In this document: positions 37,515-47,267 of the stretch, piece after piece
Layout: every line of letters begins with the position of its first letter
Numbering within the stretch: position 1 is the first letter of the stretch
NCBI RefSeq assembly: GCF_018398875.1
Contig: NZ_JAGWDK010000021.1
Coordinates: 1 to 64,000 of the forward strand
Reading direction: 5' to 3'
DNA from: Bradyrhizobium sp. sGM-13
Lineage (GTDB): Bacteria > Pseudomonadota > Alphaproteobacteria > Rhizobiales > Xanthobacteraceae
Length of the DNA stretch: 64,000 nucleotides
Translations under genes and position numbers: made by a program
The notes under the pieces: generated by a model
Databases searched by the model: none
Seen by the model: only the letters and a program-made list of their open reading frames with translations
What the model was told of the DNA's origin: nothing

Positions 37515-37713
37515 TTGCAGCGGGACGGGAGCGCGGCTCCATGCTCAATGAACATGGATCAAAAAGCGACGTGCGACGTTAGTTTGCCCGCCGCCGATCG
37601 ACCGACTTAGCATAGAGCGCCTCGGCTAAATTTCGCGAAAACTGCCGGTTCGAACAAACGCAATCGTCTGCTCGATCGCAGCGCGATCGGGCGCTGGCGT
37701 TAGTTATGCAATG
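37515..37713. other. Intergenic region without recognisable feature
   Basis: About 200 bp upstream of the lipoprotein gene. No gene is seen, and presumably it contains that gene's promoter. Confidence 0.35.
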
Positions 37714-37857
37714 ACTGTCGTCCCGGCCAAGCGAGCGCTAGCGAGCGCTGAGCCGGGACCCATAACCACAGGAAGTGGTTTTACGAAGGCTCGGCCCAGC
37801 GCGTTCTAACAAGAACGCCCTGCGGTTATGGGTCCCGGCGTTCGCCGGGACGACAGC
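37714..37857. repeat. GTCGTCCCGG / CCGGGACGAC inverted repeat
   Basis: The element begins TGTCGTCCCGG and ends CCGGGACGACA. Inside, GGGACCCATAACCACAGG and its approximate complement CCTGCGGTTATGGGTCCC form the next arms. It is a different family from the CCGGAATGAC type. It ends 23 bp from the crotonase stop. Confidence 0.75.
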
Positions 37858-37879
37858 GGTATTCGTGGCGCCTGCGCAG

Positions 37880-38770
37880 TCACGTATATTCGCGCTCCGT
37901 CCACCACGGGAAATAGTCGGGCATGTCGCTCGATACCTTGTTCTTGAACTCTGCCGGGCGCTTTTCCAAGAACGAGACTACGCCTTCCTTGACGTCTTCC
38001 GAGCGGCCGCGGGCGTAGATGCCGCGGCTGTCGACCTTGTGGGCTTCCATCGGATCGTCGGCGCCCAGCATTCGCCACATCATCTGCCGGATCAGCGCTA
38101 CCGAAACCGGCGCGGTCTTGGCGGTGAATTCCTTGGCAAGCGCGCGTGCGGTCGGCAGCAGATCGTCCGGCGGCACCACCCTGCTGACGAGACGGCCGGC
38201 GAGCGCTTCCTGCGCCGGGAACACGCGGCCCGAATAGCACCATTCCAAGGCCTGCGAGATGCCGACGATGCGCGGCAGGAACCAGCTTGAGGCCGCCTCC
38301 GGCACGATGCCGCGTTGGGAGAACACGAAGCCGAAGCGCGCGGCTTCGGAGGCGATGCGGATATCCATCGCGAGCTGCATGGTGACGCCGATGCCGACCG
38401 CGGGCCCGTTCACGGCCGCGATCACCGGTTTTAAGCACTTGAAGATGCGCAGCGTCACCTGGCCGCCACCATCGCGCACCATGGGATCGCTGTAATCGAC
38501 CGCGCCGCTCGCGAGCCGCTTCACCGGCCCACGCCGCGCGTCGCGGTCGAACGTGTTGGCGCCGGAAGAAAGATCGGCACCGGCGCAGAAGCCGCGGCCT
38601 GCGCCTGTGACGATGATAGCGCGGACATTGTCGTCCTTGTCGGCGGCGTCGAAGGCGTCGATCAGTTCCTGCTGCATGGTGCCGTTGAAGGCGTTGAGCT
38701 TGTCGGGCTGGTTCAGCGTGATGGTGAGAATCTGATCGTCGACCTCGTACTTGATGGTCTCGTACGCCAT
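37880..38770 (-). CDS. Enoyl-CoA hydratase/isomerase (crotonase) family protein
   Basis: This 296-aa crotonase-fold enzyme shows LTITLNQPDKLNAFNGTMQQ at the start, the oxyanion-hole string GRGFCAGADLSSG (about residues 57-69) and AVNGPAVGIGVTMQLAMDIR. The usual second glutamate region reads GIVPEAASSWFLPRIVG (about residues 145-161). It should act on an acyl-CoA thioester, as hydratase or isomerase. It is downstream of the amidase gene but separated by a repeat. The substrate is not determined. Confidence 0.9.
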   Translation of the reverse strand: MAYETIKYEVDDQILTITLNQPDKLNAFNGTMQQELIDAFDAADKDDNVRAIIVTGAGRGFCAGADLSSGANTFDRDARRGPVKRLASGAVDYSDPMVRDGGGQVTLRIFKCLKPVIAAVNGPAVGIGVTMQLAMDIRIASEAARFGFVFSQRGIVPEAASSWFLPRIVGISQALEWCYSGRVFPAQEALAGRLVSRVVPPDDLLPTARALAKEFTAKTAPVSVALIRQMMWRMLGADDPMEAHKVDSRGIYARGRSEDVKEGVVSFLEKRPAEFKNKVSSDMPDYFPWWTEREYT

Positions 38771-38812
38771 GGGTGTTCCTTCCCGTGTGTTCTTTTGATT
38801 GGAATTTCTAAC

Positions 38813-38995
38813 TCGTCATTCCGGGGCGCGCCACTTGGCGCGAACCCGGAATCTATGCATCCACGCCCGCGATCGGTGATGTGGACGCATGGATTCCGGG
38901 CCTGGCCCACCCAAGTCGGCTGTTGCCGACTTGGGCAATTGAATACGCCGAACTCGGGTAAACCCGAGTTCGGGCGGCCATCGCGAAAATGACGG
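38813..38995. repeat. Composite intergenic repeat between crotonase and amidase
   Basis: It begins GTCATTCCGGGGCGCGCC and contains GGCCCACCCAAGTCGGC and CCAAGTCGG-TGTT-CCGACTTGGG-like hairpins, then AACTCGGGTAAACCCGAGTT, and ends AAAATGACGG. It is longer than other copies and made of several hairpins in a row. Confidence 0.7.
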
Positions 38996-39001
38996 CGGCG
39001 A

Positions 39002-40426
39002 TTACTTGCCCGGCGGCGTCGGCCACGGCCGCTGCGCATCGCGCAGGCCCTCGAACGCCTTGGCCATGCCGAGCACGCCGAGATCGTCGAAGCGGCGGCC
39101 GATGATCTGCACGCCGATCGGAAATCCCTTGGCGTCGTATCCGCCATTGATCGAGAGTGCCGGGTTTTCCGCCATATTCCACGGCACGGTATAGCAGATG
39201 TGCTCGAACGGCCTGTCGGGATCGTTGATGGGAGCCGCGAACTCGGCCGGAAAGTTCACCACCGGCGACACCGGGGAGATCACGTAATCGAGTTCGTGGA
39301 ACAGTTTTGCAGCCGCGGCGCGGATCGCCATGGTGGCGTTAAAACCCCTGACGACATCGACGCCGGAAAGCTTGGCGCCGGCTTCTGCCCATTTGTGGAT
39401 GTAAGGCAGTGTCTTGCCGCGGTCCTCGGGCGAAAGCTTTGATAGATCGTCCCACAGCCGGGCCCGCCAGAAGTTATCGAGCCCGTCGAGCATCTCGCGC
39501 GTCAGGATGCCGTTGACTTCGCTGACGATCGCGCCGGCGGATTCGAACGCCTTGGCGGCGTTGACGGCTACGTCACGCACTTCCTGCTCAAGCGACTGGC
39601 CGGCGCCGGGATCGAGCATCAGGCCGATGCGCAGCTTGCGCGGCGACTTGTCGAGCGTCTTCCAGTGGATGCTGCTATCAGCCGGCAGACTCATGCCGTC
39701 GCGGCGATCCGGCTTCGCCAGCACGCACATCATCAGCGCGGCGTCGTCGACGGTGCGGGTGATGGGACCTGCGACCCGGCCGACATAGGGTGGATCGATC
39801 GGAACGCGCCCGAGGCTCGGCTTCAGCGCGACGAGACCGCACCAGCAGGCCGGCAGCCGCACCGAGCCGCCAATGTCGGTGCCCAGATGCAGCGGACCGT
39901 AGCCGGCCGCGCCCGCCGCGCCCGCGCCGGAAGAAGAGCCGCCGGGGTTCTTGGCTAGGTCCCAGGGGTTGCGGGTGAGCGGGTGGAAGCTGGAGAGGCC
40001 CGACGACAGCATGCCATAGTCCGGCATCGTCGTTTTGGAGAAGATGATCGCGCCGGCTTCGCGCAGCCGTGCGGCGGGCGGGGCGTCCTTTTCTGCCGGT
40101 ACCAGCTTCACGCTGGCCGCGCCCAGCGGTATCGGCTGGCCCTTGGTAGCGATATTGTCCTTGATCGTCACCGGCACCCCGTCGAGCGTGCTCACAGGCT
40201 CACCCTTCTGCCAGCGGTCACTCGACGCCTTCGCGACCGCACGCGCGCCGTCGGGATCAAACAGATAGAGCGCCCTGATGTGTGGCTCCCAGGCCGCGAC
40301 GTGCTCGATCACTTCCTCCAGCACTTCCGAGGGCGAGAACTGCTTGGCGCGATAGCCGGCGATCAGGTCGGTGGCGGAGAGGTCATGCAGCGAGGTGACC
40401 TCTTCCTCGGGAGCTGGTTTATGCAT
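39002..40426 (-). CDS. Amidase (amidase signature family)
   Basis: This 474-aa enzyme is an amidase-signature hydrolase. The Ser-cisSer-Lys triad is visible: Lys in VTIKDNIATKG (about residue 88), and the Ser pair in PGGSSSGAGAAGAAG and LGTDIGGSVRLPA (about 165-195). These enzymes cleave amide bonds of carboxamides, peptide amides or aryl amides. It starts 1 bp after the M20 aminoacylase stop and is the last gene of the M81-M20-amidase set. Confidence 0.93.
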   Translation of the reverse strand: MHKPAPEEEVTSLHDLSATDLIAGYRAKQFSPSEVLEEVIEHVAAWEPHIRALYLFDPDGARAVAKASSDRWQKGEPVSTLDGVPVTIKDNIATKGQPIPLGAASVKLVPAEKDAPPAARLREAGAIIFSKTTMPDYGMLSSGLSSFHPLTRNPWDLAKNPGGSSSGAGAAGAAGYGPLHLGTDIGGSVRLPACWCGLVALKPSLGRVPIDPPYVGRVAGPITRTVDDAALMMCVLAKPDRRDGMSLPADSSIHWKTLDKSPRKLRIGLMLDPGAGQSLEQEVRDVAVNAAKAFESAGAIVSEVNGILTREMLDGLDNFWRARLWDDLSKLSPEDRGKTLPYIHKWAEAGAKLSGVDVVRGFNATMAIRAAAAKLFHELDYVISPVSPVVNFPAEFAAPINDPDRPFEHICYTVPWNMAENPALSINGGYDAKGFPIGVQIIGRRFDDLGVLGMAKAFEGLRDAQRPWPTPPGK

Positions 40427-40427
40427 G

Positions 40428-41591
40428 CTAACCTACCGGGAGCCGGGTTTCGATGATGCGGGCGAACATGCTGGCGCCGATCGGCAGGATCTTGTCGTCG
40501 AGGACGAAGCCGGAATTGTGCACGGGCACCGAGCCGTCGTGGCCGATCCAGAAATAGGCGCCGGGCACCACCTGCATCATGTCGGCGAAATCCTCGCTCC
40601 CCATCTTCGGCTGCGAGCGCGTGAGCACCTTGGACGGATCGACCACGGTCTTCGCCACCGCTTCGACCACCCTGGACTGTTCTTCCTCGTTGACGAGGAC
40701 GCTGAACGTGTCGCGGATGTCGACCGTGATCTCGCACTCGAACGTCGCGGCAACGCCGGCGCAGATCTTGCGCATGCGATCGCGGATCAGCGCGCGCACG
40801 CCGTCGTCGAAGGCGCGCACCGTGCCGCCGAGCTTCGCCTCGCCGGGGATCACGTTGTTGGCGGAGCCGGCGTGGATCTGCGTGACCGACAGCACCGCAG
40901 ACTTCAAGGGATCGATGTTGCGGCTGACGATGGTCTGCAGGGCTTGGGCCAGCGTGGTCGCGATCACTACCGCATCCTTGGAGCGCTCCGGCATCGCGCC
41001 GTGCGCGCCATAGCCCTGGATCGTGATGTCGAAGAAATCGGCGCCTGCCATCGCTGGTCCGGGCAGGATCGCGATCTCGCCGTGATTGAGATCCGGCGCG
41101 TTGTGCAGGCCATAGACCTCGTCGCAGGGAAATTTTTCGAACAGCCCATCCTTGATCATGGCGCGCGCGCCGCCGAGGCCTTCCTCGGCGGGCTGGAAGA
41201 TGAAATGCACGGTGCCGTCAAAATTCTTCGTCTCAGCCAGATAGCGCGCGGTGCCGAGCAGTATCGTGGTATGACCGTCATGACCGCAGCCGTGAAAGCG
41301 GCCCGGAATGGTCGAGCGCCATTTCAGATTGGTATTTTCTTCCATCGGCAGCGCGTCCATGTCGGCGCGCAGGCCGATGCGCTTGCCGCCGTCGCCCTTG
41401 CCCTTGAGCACGCCGATCACGCCGGTACCGCCGAGGCCGCGATGGACCTCGATGCCCCAACCCTTCAGCTTCTCGGCGACGATGCCGGAAGTACGCACTT
41501 CTTCGAAGCCGATCTCGGGATGGGCATGCAGATCGCGGCGGATGGCGGTGAGTTCTTCGGCATAGCCGCCGATGCGTTCGATGATGGGCAT
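40428..41591 (-). CDS. M20 family amidohydrolase (aminoacylase/hippurate hydrolase-like)
   Basis: This 387-aa enzyme has the M20D metal motifs FHGCGHDGHTTILLG (about residues 99-113) and FIFQPAEEGLGGARAM, and LRADMDALPMEE. It is related to hippurate hydrolases and N-acyl-amino-acid amidohydrolases. It lies between the M81 peptidase (6 bp gap) and the amidase (1 bp gap). These genes would break down imported amides or N-acyl peptides to amino acids. Length is typical. Confidence 0.93.
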   Translation of the reverse strand: MPIIERIGGYAEELTAIRRDLHAHPEIGFEEVRTSGIVAEKLKGWGIEVHRGLGGTGVIGVLKGKGDGGKRIGLRADMDALPMEENTNLKWRSTIPGRFHGCGHDGHTTILLGTARYLAETKNFDGTVHFIFQPAEEGLGGARAMIKDGLFEKFPCDEVYGLHNAPDLNHGEIAILPGPAMAGADFFDITIQGYGAHGAMPERSKDAVVIATTLAQALQTIVSRNIDPLKSAVLSVTQIHAGSANNVIPGEAKLGGTVRAFDDGVRALIRDRMRKICAGVAATFECEITVDIRDTFSVLVNEEEQSRVVEAVAKTVVDPSKVLTRSQPKMGSEDFADMMQVVPGAYFWIGHDGSVPVHNSGFVLDDKILPIGASMFARIIETRLPVG

Positions 41592-41597
41592 ATCTTT

Positions 41598-43133
41598 TTA
41601 TCCCGTGACTGAGGATTTTGAGCGTAAGGGAGCGAATGGGGCAAAGGCCGGGCCGTTCGGCTTGAGGCGGATGCCCGGACGCAGCCGCGTCCAAGGCAGA
41701 GCTGCGGTATCGGCCGGCATCGCGCCTGGGGCGGCGCAGATCAAAAGCTTTTCGGCGATCGGTTCGAAATCGGCGCGGAAATGCACCGAGCTCTTGTTGA
41801 CCAGGATTTTCTGTTCGGTCGGCTCAATGCCGACATAGCGATACATCGCTTGATCGGCGAGCTGCGCCTTGTAGGAGCCGACGACGACCCTGACATCGCC
41901 GATGCGCAGGCAAGCCGAGGGGCCCATGTCCATGTCGCGGCCGCCGTAATAGGGGCCTGGCGCCACGAATTTGCCGTCCGACAATTTTTCGACGACGAAC
42001 GTTTCCTTGTATGGCGCATCGCCTGGGATGCCCGATTTGCCGCCGAGCGCGAGCGTCACGGTGGCGCCGATGCCTGCCGCATGCGCCGCCTTGGCCGACT
42101 CGGGATCGTAGATCACGCCGGTGGCGGCGCGGAACGCGTTGTTGCGCACCAGGGCGCGCAGCATGCCGGTGGTGTCGGAATCGCCGCCGGCGCCGGGATT
42201 GTCCTGGGTGTCGGCGATAATGATCGGCTTCTTCGCCGTTTTCGCAAGCTCGATGGCGAGGCGCACGCCTTCATCGGGCGAATAGATGCGGCCGTCGAAA
42301 TCGTCTTCATGGCTCTCGACGAGCGCGACGATCTTGTCGGCGGCGGCGTCCGCGTCGGCCTGCGTCCTGCCATAGGCAAACACGCTCGGCCCGCAATGGG
42401 GAAAATCCGCCGCCGGGAAGCCCGGCGCAAAGGACAGCGTCGGCACCACGTCGCTTTCGAACGCCGCGAGCTGCTCGTAAATGCGCCTCGTCGGCTGGTC
42501 GTTGGTGCATTGCCAGGAGATCGGGATCAGGAACGGCAATTGCCGGAACGCTTTTGCAAGGCGCTGCCCGGTCTTCAGCAGCAGCGCGAGGTGTTTGGCA
42601 CAGGCGCGACCGGTCTCGGCCATGTCGACGTGGGGATAGGTGCGGTAGGCGATCAGCGCATCCGCATGCGCGATCATCTCGGGCGAGACGTTGGCATGGA
42701 GATCGAGGCTTGCGACCAGCGGCAGGTCGGGGCCAATCACCTTGCGCACGCGCGCGAGGATTTCGCCTTCGCCATCGTCATGCTGCTCGGTCACCATGGC
42801 GCCGTGCAGATCGAGATAGACGGCATCGATCGGCCCGGCATTGGCGATGCCGTCGACCATCTCCTTCATGACGCGTTCGAAGGCATCGGTCGTGACATGC
42901 GCAGACGGACTGGCGGCTGCGGAGATGGTCGGGACCAGCTCCCAGTCATTGGCTTCTGCCGCTTCGACAAAGCCGGCAAGGCCGACATTGATTTTGCGCA
43001 TGACCTTGAGGACATCAGGCCCATGCGCCATCGCCGGCCAACCGCCGCCATGAACGAAATCAGCATAGGTCGCCTTGGTCGGCGCGAAAGTGTTGGTCTC
43101 GTGCAGGAAGCCGCCGACGGCGATACGGGTCAT
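41598..43133 (-). CDS. M81 family metallopeptidase (MlrC-like)
   Basis: This 511-aa protein matches the M81 (MlrC) family, named for the last enzyme of microcystin breakdown. It begins RIAVGGFLHETNTFAPTKA, then DLHGAMVTEQHDDGEGE and ASLDLHANVSPEM supply zinc ligands, and IADTQDNPGAGGDSDTTGML lies in the middle. Relatives are common beside dipeptide ABC transporters in organisms that never meet microcystin, so the true substrate is probably a small unusual peptide. It heads the M81-M20-amidase series. Confidence 0.93.
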   Translation of the reverse strand: MTRIAVGGFLHETNTFAPTKATYADFVHGGGWPAMAHGPDVLKVMRKINVGLAGFVEAAEANDWELVPTISAAASPSAHVTTDAFERVMKEMVDGIANAGPIDAVYLDLHGAMVTEQHDDGEGEILARVRKVIGPDLPLVASLDLHANVSPEMIAHADALIAYRTYPHVDMAETGRACAKHLALLLKTGQRLAKAFRQLPFLIPISWQCTNDQPTRRIYEQLAAFESDVVPTLSFAPGFPAADFPHCGPSVFAYGRTQADADAAADKIVALVESHEDDFDGRIYSPDEGVRLAIELAKTAKKPIIIADTQDNPGAGGDSDTTGMLRALVRNNAFRAATGVIYDPESAKAAHAAGIGATVTLALGGKSGIPGDAPYKETFVVEKLSDGKFVAPGPYYGGRDMDMGPSACLRIGDVRVVVGSYKAQLADQAMYRYVGIEPTEQKILVNKSSVHFRADFEPIAEKLLICAAPGAMPADTAALPWTRLRPGIRLKPNGPAFAPFAPLRSKSSVTG

Positions 43134-43269
43134 AGTGCCTCAGCCAGTGTTTTGGTTGGGGGACGTTAAGCGGGACATCGTGGCAAGTGCAAGGAGTGAA
43201 GCAATTCCGTTTTGCATGCCGCGTGATACGGAATAGCTGCGCGAAGCAGGGCGACGAATTTGAGGGCCC

Positions 43270-43348
43270 GTCATTCCGGGATGGTCCGAAGGACCAGACC
43301 CGGAATCTCGAGATTCCGGGTTCGATGCTGCGCATCGCCCGGAATGAC
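43270..43348. repeat. CCGGAATGAC-type intergenic repeat
   Basis: It has GTCATTCCGGGATGGTCC at one end and GCCCGGAATGACGG at the other, GGAATCTCGAGATTCC in the centre and GATGCTGCGCATC beside it. It divides the ABC transporter genes from the hydrolase genes of the cluster. Confidence 0.85.
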
Positions 43349-43360
43349 GGCGAGCTCGAT

Positions 43361-45001
43361 TTATTCCGCCGCCACTTCCACAGGCCGGAAATTGGCAAAA
43401 TCCCAGCCGCGGCCGGGGGCCGCATCGAGCAATGCCCTTGTATAGGCTTGCTGCGGGTGGGTCAGCACCTGCGCGGCCGGGCCCTGTTCGACGATCCGGC
43501 CATGTTGCATCACAGCGACGTCGTCGCAGATTTGCGCCGCGACGCGAAGATCATGGGTAATGAACAACAACGCAATGCCCAGCCGCTTCTGGATTTCGTC
43601 GAGCAATTCGAGCACCTGCGCCTGCACGGAGACGTCGAGCGCCGAGACCGCTTCGTCCGCAACCAGCACGTCGGGGTCGAGCGCGAGCGCGCGCGCAATC
43701 GCGATGCGCTGACGCTGTCCGCCGGAGAATTGATGCGGATAGCGCGACACTGCATCGGCCGGCAGATCGACCAGTTCGAGCAGATCGCGCGCCTTTGCCA
43801 GCGCTTCTGCACGCGGCATGCCGTAGTTGATCGGGCCCTCGGCAATGGTTTCGCCGACGGCCACGCGCGGATTGAGCGAGCGGTAGGGGTCCTGGAAGAT
43901 GATCTGGATCTTCTTGCGGTGCGGCTGCAAGAGCCGCCGCGAGAGGTCGGAGATCTCGCGGCCCGCGAGCCGCACGCCGCCGGAAGTCGGATCGATCAGG
44001 CGAACGATGCAGCGCGCCACTGTCGACTTGCCCGAGCCGCTTTCGCCGACGATGCCGAGCGTGCGGCCCTTGCGCAAAGTGAGGTTGACGTCCTTGGCGG
44101 CGGCGACTTCGCGTGTCTTTCCGAGGAAGGAACGCTCGCGATAGACCTTGCCCAGTTCGTTGGCTTCAAGCACCACCGGCTCTTCGGTCTCCGCGCGGGG
44201 CGCCCGCGGCACCAGGCTCGGCACCGAGGAGAGCAGGTTGCGGGTGTACTCCATGGTCGGCGTGCGCAAAATGCTGTCGAGCGTGCCAGTCTCGACGAGC
44301 CGGCCGTAGCGCATCACCGCAACGCGATCAGCGATCTCGGCGACCACGCCCATGTCATGGGTGATGAACAGCACGGCGGTGCCGTGATCGCGCTGCAGGT
44401 CGCGGATGAGGGTGAGGATCTGCTTCTGCGTGGTGACATCGAGCGCCGTCGTGGGCTCGTCCGCGATCAGGAGTTTCGGTTCGAGCACCAGCGCCATCGC
44501 AATCATGATGCGCTGGCGCTGTCCGCCCGACAGCCGGTGCGGGTAGGAGGCAAAGATGCGCTCCACGTCCGGCAGCCGCACGTGCTCCATCATTGCCAAA
44601 ATCTTCTGGCGCCGGGCGCGGGCGTCGAAATCGGTGTGGGCGCGCAAGACTTCGTCGATCTGGCGGCCGACCGGCACCACCGGATTGAGCGCCGTCATCG
44701 GCTCCTGAAAAATCATCGCCATCCTCGTGGCGCGCAACTGCCGCAGGCGTTTGTCGGTGGCGGTGAGCAGTTCCTCGCCGACCAGCTTGACGCTGCCGCC
44801 CGAGGGCACCAGCGCGCCTTTCTGCAACAGCCCCATCACGGTCAGCGACGTCACCGATTTGCCGGAGCCGCTTTCGCCGACCACGCAGAGGGTTTCGCCT
44901 TCGCGCACCTGCAGCGAGACGCCGTCGATGATGCGCTGGCCGGAAGGATTTTTGCCGAGGCCGACGACGAGGTTGTCGATGTCGAGGATGATATTCGTCA
45001 T
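43361..45001 (-). CDS. Peptide ABC transporter, fused dual ATPase (DppD-DppF)
   Basis: This 546-aa protein joins two oligopeptide-type ATPases. Each half has a Walker A (GESGSGKSVTSL near residue 41, GESGSGKSTVAR near 321), an ABC signature (LSGGQRQRIMIA and FSGGQRQRIAIA) and a Walker B (IADEPTTALD and VADEAVSALD). The halves correspond to DppD and DppF, which are often separate genes. It follows the DppC-like gene and provides energy for the transporter; the fusion itself is known in this family. Confidence 0.95.
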   Translation of the reverse strand: MTNIILDIDNLVVGLGKNPSGQRIIDGVSLQVREGETLCVVGESGSGKSVTSLTVMGLLQKGALVPSGGSVKLVGEELLTATDKRLRQLRATRMAMIFQEPMTALNPVVPVGRQIDEVLRAHTDFDARARRQKILAMMEHVRLPDVERIFASYPHRLSGGQRQRIMIAMALVLEPKLLIADEPTTALDVTTQKQILTLIRDLQRDHGTAVLFITHDMGVVAEIADRVAVMRYGRLVETGTLDSILRTPTMEYTRNLLSSVPSLVPRAPRAETEEPVVLEANELGKVYRERSFLGKTREVAAAKDVNLTLRKGRTLGIVGESGSGKSTVARCIVRLIDPTSGGVRLAGREISDLSRRLLQPHRKKIQIIFQDPYRSLNPRVAVGETIAEGPINYGMPRAEALAKARDLLELVDLPADAVSRYPHQFSGGQRQRIAIARALALDPDVLVADEAVSALDVSVQAQVLELLDEIQKRLGIALLFITHDLRVAAQICDDVAVMQHGRIVEQGPAAQVLTHPQQAYTRALLDAAPGRGWDFANFRPVEVAAE

Positions 45002-45049
45002 GCAGGTCTTTCAGCCGTCATTGCGAGCGAAGCGACGAGTTCAGAGGCT

Positions 45050-45151
45050 GTCATTCCGGGATGGTGCGCAAGCACCAGACCCGGAATCTCGAGATTCTCA
45101 GGTGCGCAATTGCGCACCATAGTTCGATGCTTCGCATCGCCCCGGGATGAC
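45050..45151. repeat. CCGGAATGAC-type repeat with embedded palindrome
   Basis: It has GTCATTCCGGGATGGTGC at one end and CCCCGGGATGACGG at the other. The GGAATCTCGAGATTC module is followed by GGTGCGCAATTGCGCACC (45101-45118), the same palindrome type as at position 27. It lies between the permease and the fused ATPase genes of the operon. Confidence 0.8.
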
Positions 45152-45173
45152 GGCTTCAAAAGCTTGGAAGCCA

Positions 45174-46064
45174 TCACTTCCCCGCCTCCCGTTGTTTCAT
45201 GCGCGGATCGAGCGCATCGCGGGCCGCGTCGCCGATCAGGTTGACGCTGAGGATCGCGATCGACAGCAATAGCCCCGGCCAGAAGATCAACGACGGCTTG
45301 ACCTGGAAGTAGGCGCGGCCCTCGGCCATGATGTTGCCCCAGGTCGGCGTCTCCGGGCTGATGCCGGCGCCGAGGAACGACAGGATCGCCTCGGTGAGAA
45401 TGGCGGACGCGCAGACGTAGGTGCCTTGCACGATCAGCGGCGCCACCGTGTTCGGCATCAGATGCCGCCACATGATCTTGGGCAGGCTGGTGCCGACCGA
45501 GATCGCGGCTTCCACATAAGGCTCTTCGCGCGCCGACAGCACGACCGAGCGCACCAGTCGCGCCACGCGCGGAATTTCGGGAATGGTGATCGCGACCAGC
45601 ACGGTCATCAGGCTGGCGCCGGACAGCGACACCACGGCAATCGCGAGCAGGATGGAAGGGATCGCCATCAAGCCGTCCATCACCCGCATCATCACGGCGT
45701 CGACCCATTTGAAGAAGCCGGAGACGAGGCCGATCACGAGCCCGATGCCGATCGAGAAGACCGCAGCACCCAGACCGATCAGGAGCGAAATCCGTCCGCC
45801 ATAGATGATGCGCGAGAGCACGTCGCGGCCGTACGCGTCGGTGCCGAGCAGGAACTGCGCGCTTGATGGTTTCAGCCGCTGTGCCGGCGCCAGCAATTGC
45901 GGATCGTGCGGCGCGAGCAAAGGTGCTGCGATCGCCATCGCGATGACGAGTGCGAGGCAGACGGTCGCGGTCGCGATGATCGGCGTCGCCGTGAGGAATC
46001 CAAGTCGCGGCCGGAACGGCGTGGTGACAGGGATTGACGGTTCGGGAAGGGTTTCGATCGCCAT
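45174..46064 (-). CDS. Peptide ABC transporter permease (DppC-like)
   Basis: This 296-aa inner-membrane permease has an N-terminal soluble stretch, a first helix (about 30-50), then the BPD-type domain with five helices. The EAA loop region lies around EAAISVGTSLPKIMWRHLMP (about residues 180-199). LGTDAYGRDVLSRIIYG is the typical DppC/OppC string. It follows the DppB-like gene by 12 bp. Confidence 0.94.
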   Translation of the reverse strand: MAIETLPEPSIPVTTPFRPRLGFLTATPIIATATVCLALVIAMAIAAPLLAPHDPQLLAPAQRLKPSSAQFLLGTDAYGRDVLSRIIYGGRISLLIGLGAAVFSIGIGLVIGLVSGFFKWVDAVMMRVMDGLMAIPSILLAIAVVSLSGASLMTVLVAITIPEIPRVARLVRSVVLSAREEPYVEAAISVGTSLPKIMWRHLMPNTVAPLIVQGTYVCASAILTEAILSFLGAGISPETPTWGNIMAEGRAYFQVKPSLIFWPGLLLSIAILSVNLIGDAARDALDPRMKQREAGK

Positions 46065-46076
46065 CAGTAGCGAGCC

Positions 46077-47018
46077 TCAATAACGAATTCTGGGATCAAG
46101 CAGGGTGTAGGCGACGTCGATCAGGAGATTGACGGTGACATAGATCAGCGACGTCAACAGGATCATCGCCTGGATGACGGGATAATCGCGCGCCAGCACC
46201 GCATCGACTGTGAGGCGGCCGATGCCGGGCAGGTTGAACACGCTCTCGGTGACGACGACGCCCGAAATCAGCAGCGCGAATCCCGTACCTATCACGGTGA
46301 TGACGGGCACGGCGGCGTTGCGAAGGGCATGGCGCAGCAGCACGCCGGTCTCGCTGATTCCTTTGGCGCGCGCGGTACGGACATAATCCTCGCCGAGCAC
46401 ATCGAGCATAGCGGCCCGCGTCATGCGCGCGATCAGCGCGACATAGATAAAGGATAGCGTGCAGGTCGGCAGGATGATGCGCTCGAAGAACGGACCGAAG
46501 CCGGCCGTGATGCTGCGGAAGCCCTGCACCGGCACCCAGCGCAGGTCGATCGCAAAGATCTGGATCAGAACATAGCCGATCACGAACACCGGCACCGAGA
46601 AGCCGACCACCGACAGACCCATCACGAAGCGGTCGATCCATGTGCCGTGCTTCCACGCCGCAATCACGCCGAGCGGCACCGCAACGACGATAGCCAGAAT
46701 GATCGTGGAAAGGGCAATCGAGATCGACGGCTCGACGCGCTGACTGATCATCTTCAAGACGGGCACGTTCGAGATCAAGGAGACGCCGAGGTCGCCTTGC
46801 AGCAGCTTGCCGATCCAGGTGAAGAATTGGGTGTAGAGCGGCTCGTTGAGGCCGAGCGAGGTGCGGATACGCTCGAGCTGTTCGGGCGTTGCGTTGTCGC
46901 CGGCAAGAATCGCGGCGGGATCGCCGGGCGTCAGCCGCAGCAGGAGAAACACAAACAGCGCCACCACGCCCATCACGGGAATGGCGGCGAGAATGCGGCG
47001 AAGCAGATATCCGAGCAT
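46077..47018 (-). CDS. Peptide ABC transporter permease (DppB-like)
   Basis: This 313-aa inner-membrane permease begins MLGYLLRRILAAIPVMGVVA, the DppB/GsiC hallmark. It has LRLTPGDPAAILAGDNATPE in the first loop and an EAA motif around DYVRTARAKGISETGVLLRH. Six helices are evident. It is the first gene of the transporter operon in the direction of transcription. The ligand is inferred from cluster content to be a small peptide or amide. Confidence 0.94.
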   Translation of the reverse strand: MLGYLLRRILAAIPVMGVVALFVFLLLRLTPGDPAAILAGDNATPEQLERIRTSLGLNEPLYTQFFTWIGKLLQGDLGVSLISNVPVLKMISQRVEPSISIALSTIILAIVVAVPLGVIAAWKHGTWIDRFVMGLSVVGFSVPVFVIGYVLIQIFAIDLRWVPVQGFRSITAGFGPFFERIILPTCTLSFIYVALIARMTRAAMLDVLGEDYVRTARAKGISETGVLLRHALRNAAVPVITVIGTGFALLISGVVVTESVFNLPGIGRLTVDAVLARDYPVIQAMILLTSLIYVTVNLLIDVAYTLLDPRIRY

Positions 47019-47166
47019 CTTGATCCGTTAGTTGTAGGTGAATTGGGCAGCGCCGCCCTTAGACTTGGTTTCCGCGCCACCAGCGTAGCATTTCAGCAAG
47101 TCCTGTGCCATTGCGCCTGCGTTTTTTGCGATGCAGCTAATCGGTTCGGAGCGAATATGTCCCCCG

Positions 47167-47253
47167 CGTCATTGCGAGAAGCGAAGCGACGAAGCAATCC
47201 ACGCTTCCGCGTGCGCTGATGCATGGATTACTTCGCTTCGCCCGCAATTACGG
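47167..47253. repeat. CGTCATTGCGAG-type inverted repeat
   Basis: The arms CGTCATTGCG-GCGAAGCG-GAAGCAATCC and GGATTACTTCGCTTCGC-CAATTACG fold back on each other. A solitary half, GTCATTGCGAGCGAAGCGACGA, occurs at about 45018. It lies between the DppB gene and the M20 carboxypeptidase gene. Confidence 0.75.
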
Positions 47254-47267
47254 CGGAGGGGCCGCCC

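Noticed and set aside
41781-43169. A 462-codon open frame on the plus strand
   Set aside because: It is antisense to the M81 peptidase gene.
43187-45244. A 685-codon open frame on the plus strand
   Set aside because: It is antisense to the fused ABC ATPase, whose Walker and signature motifs are unmistakable.
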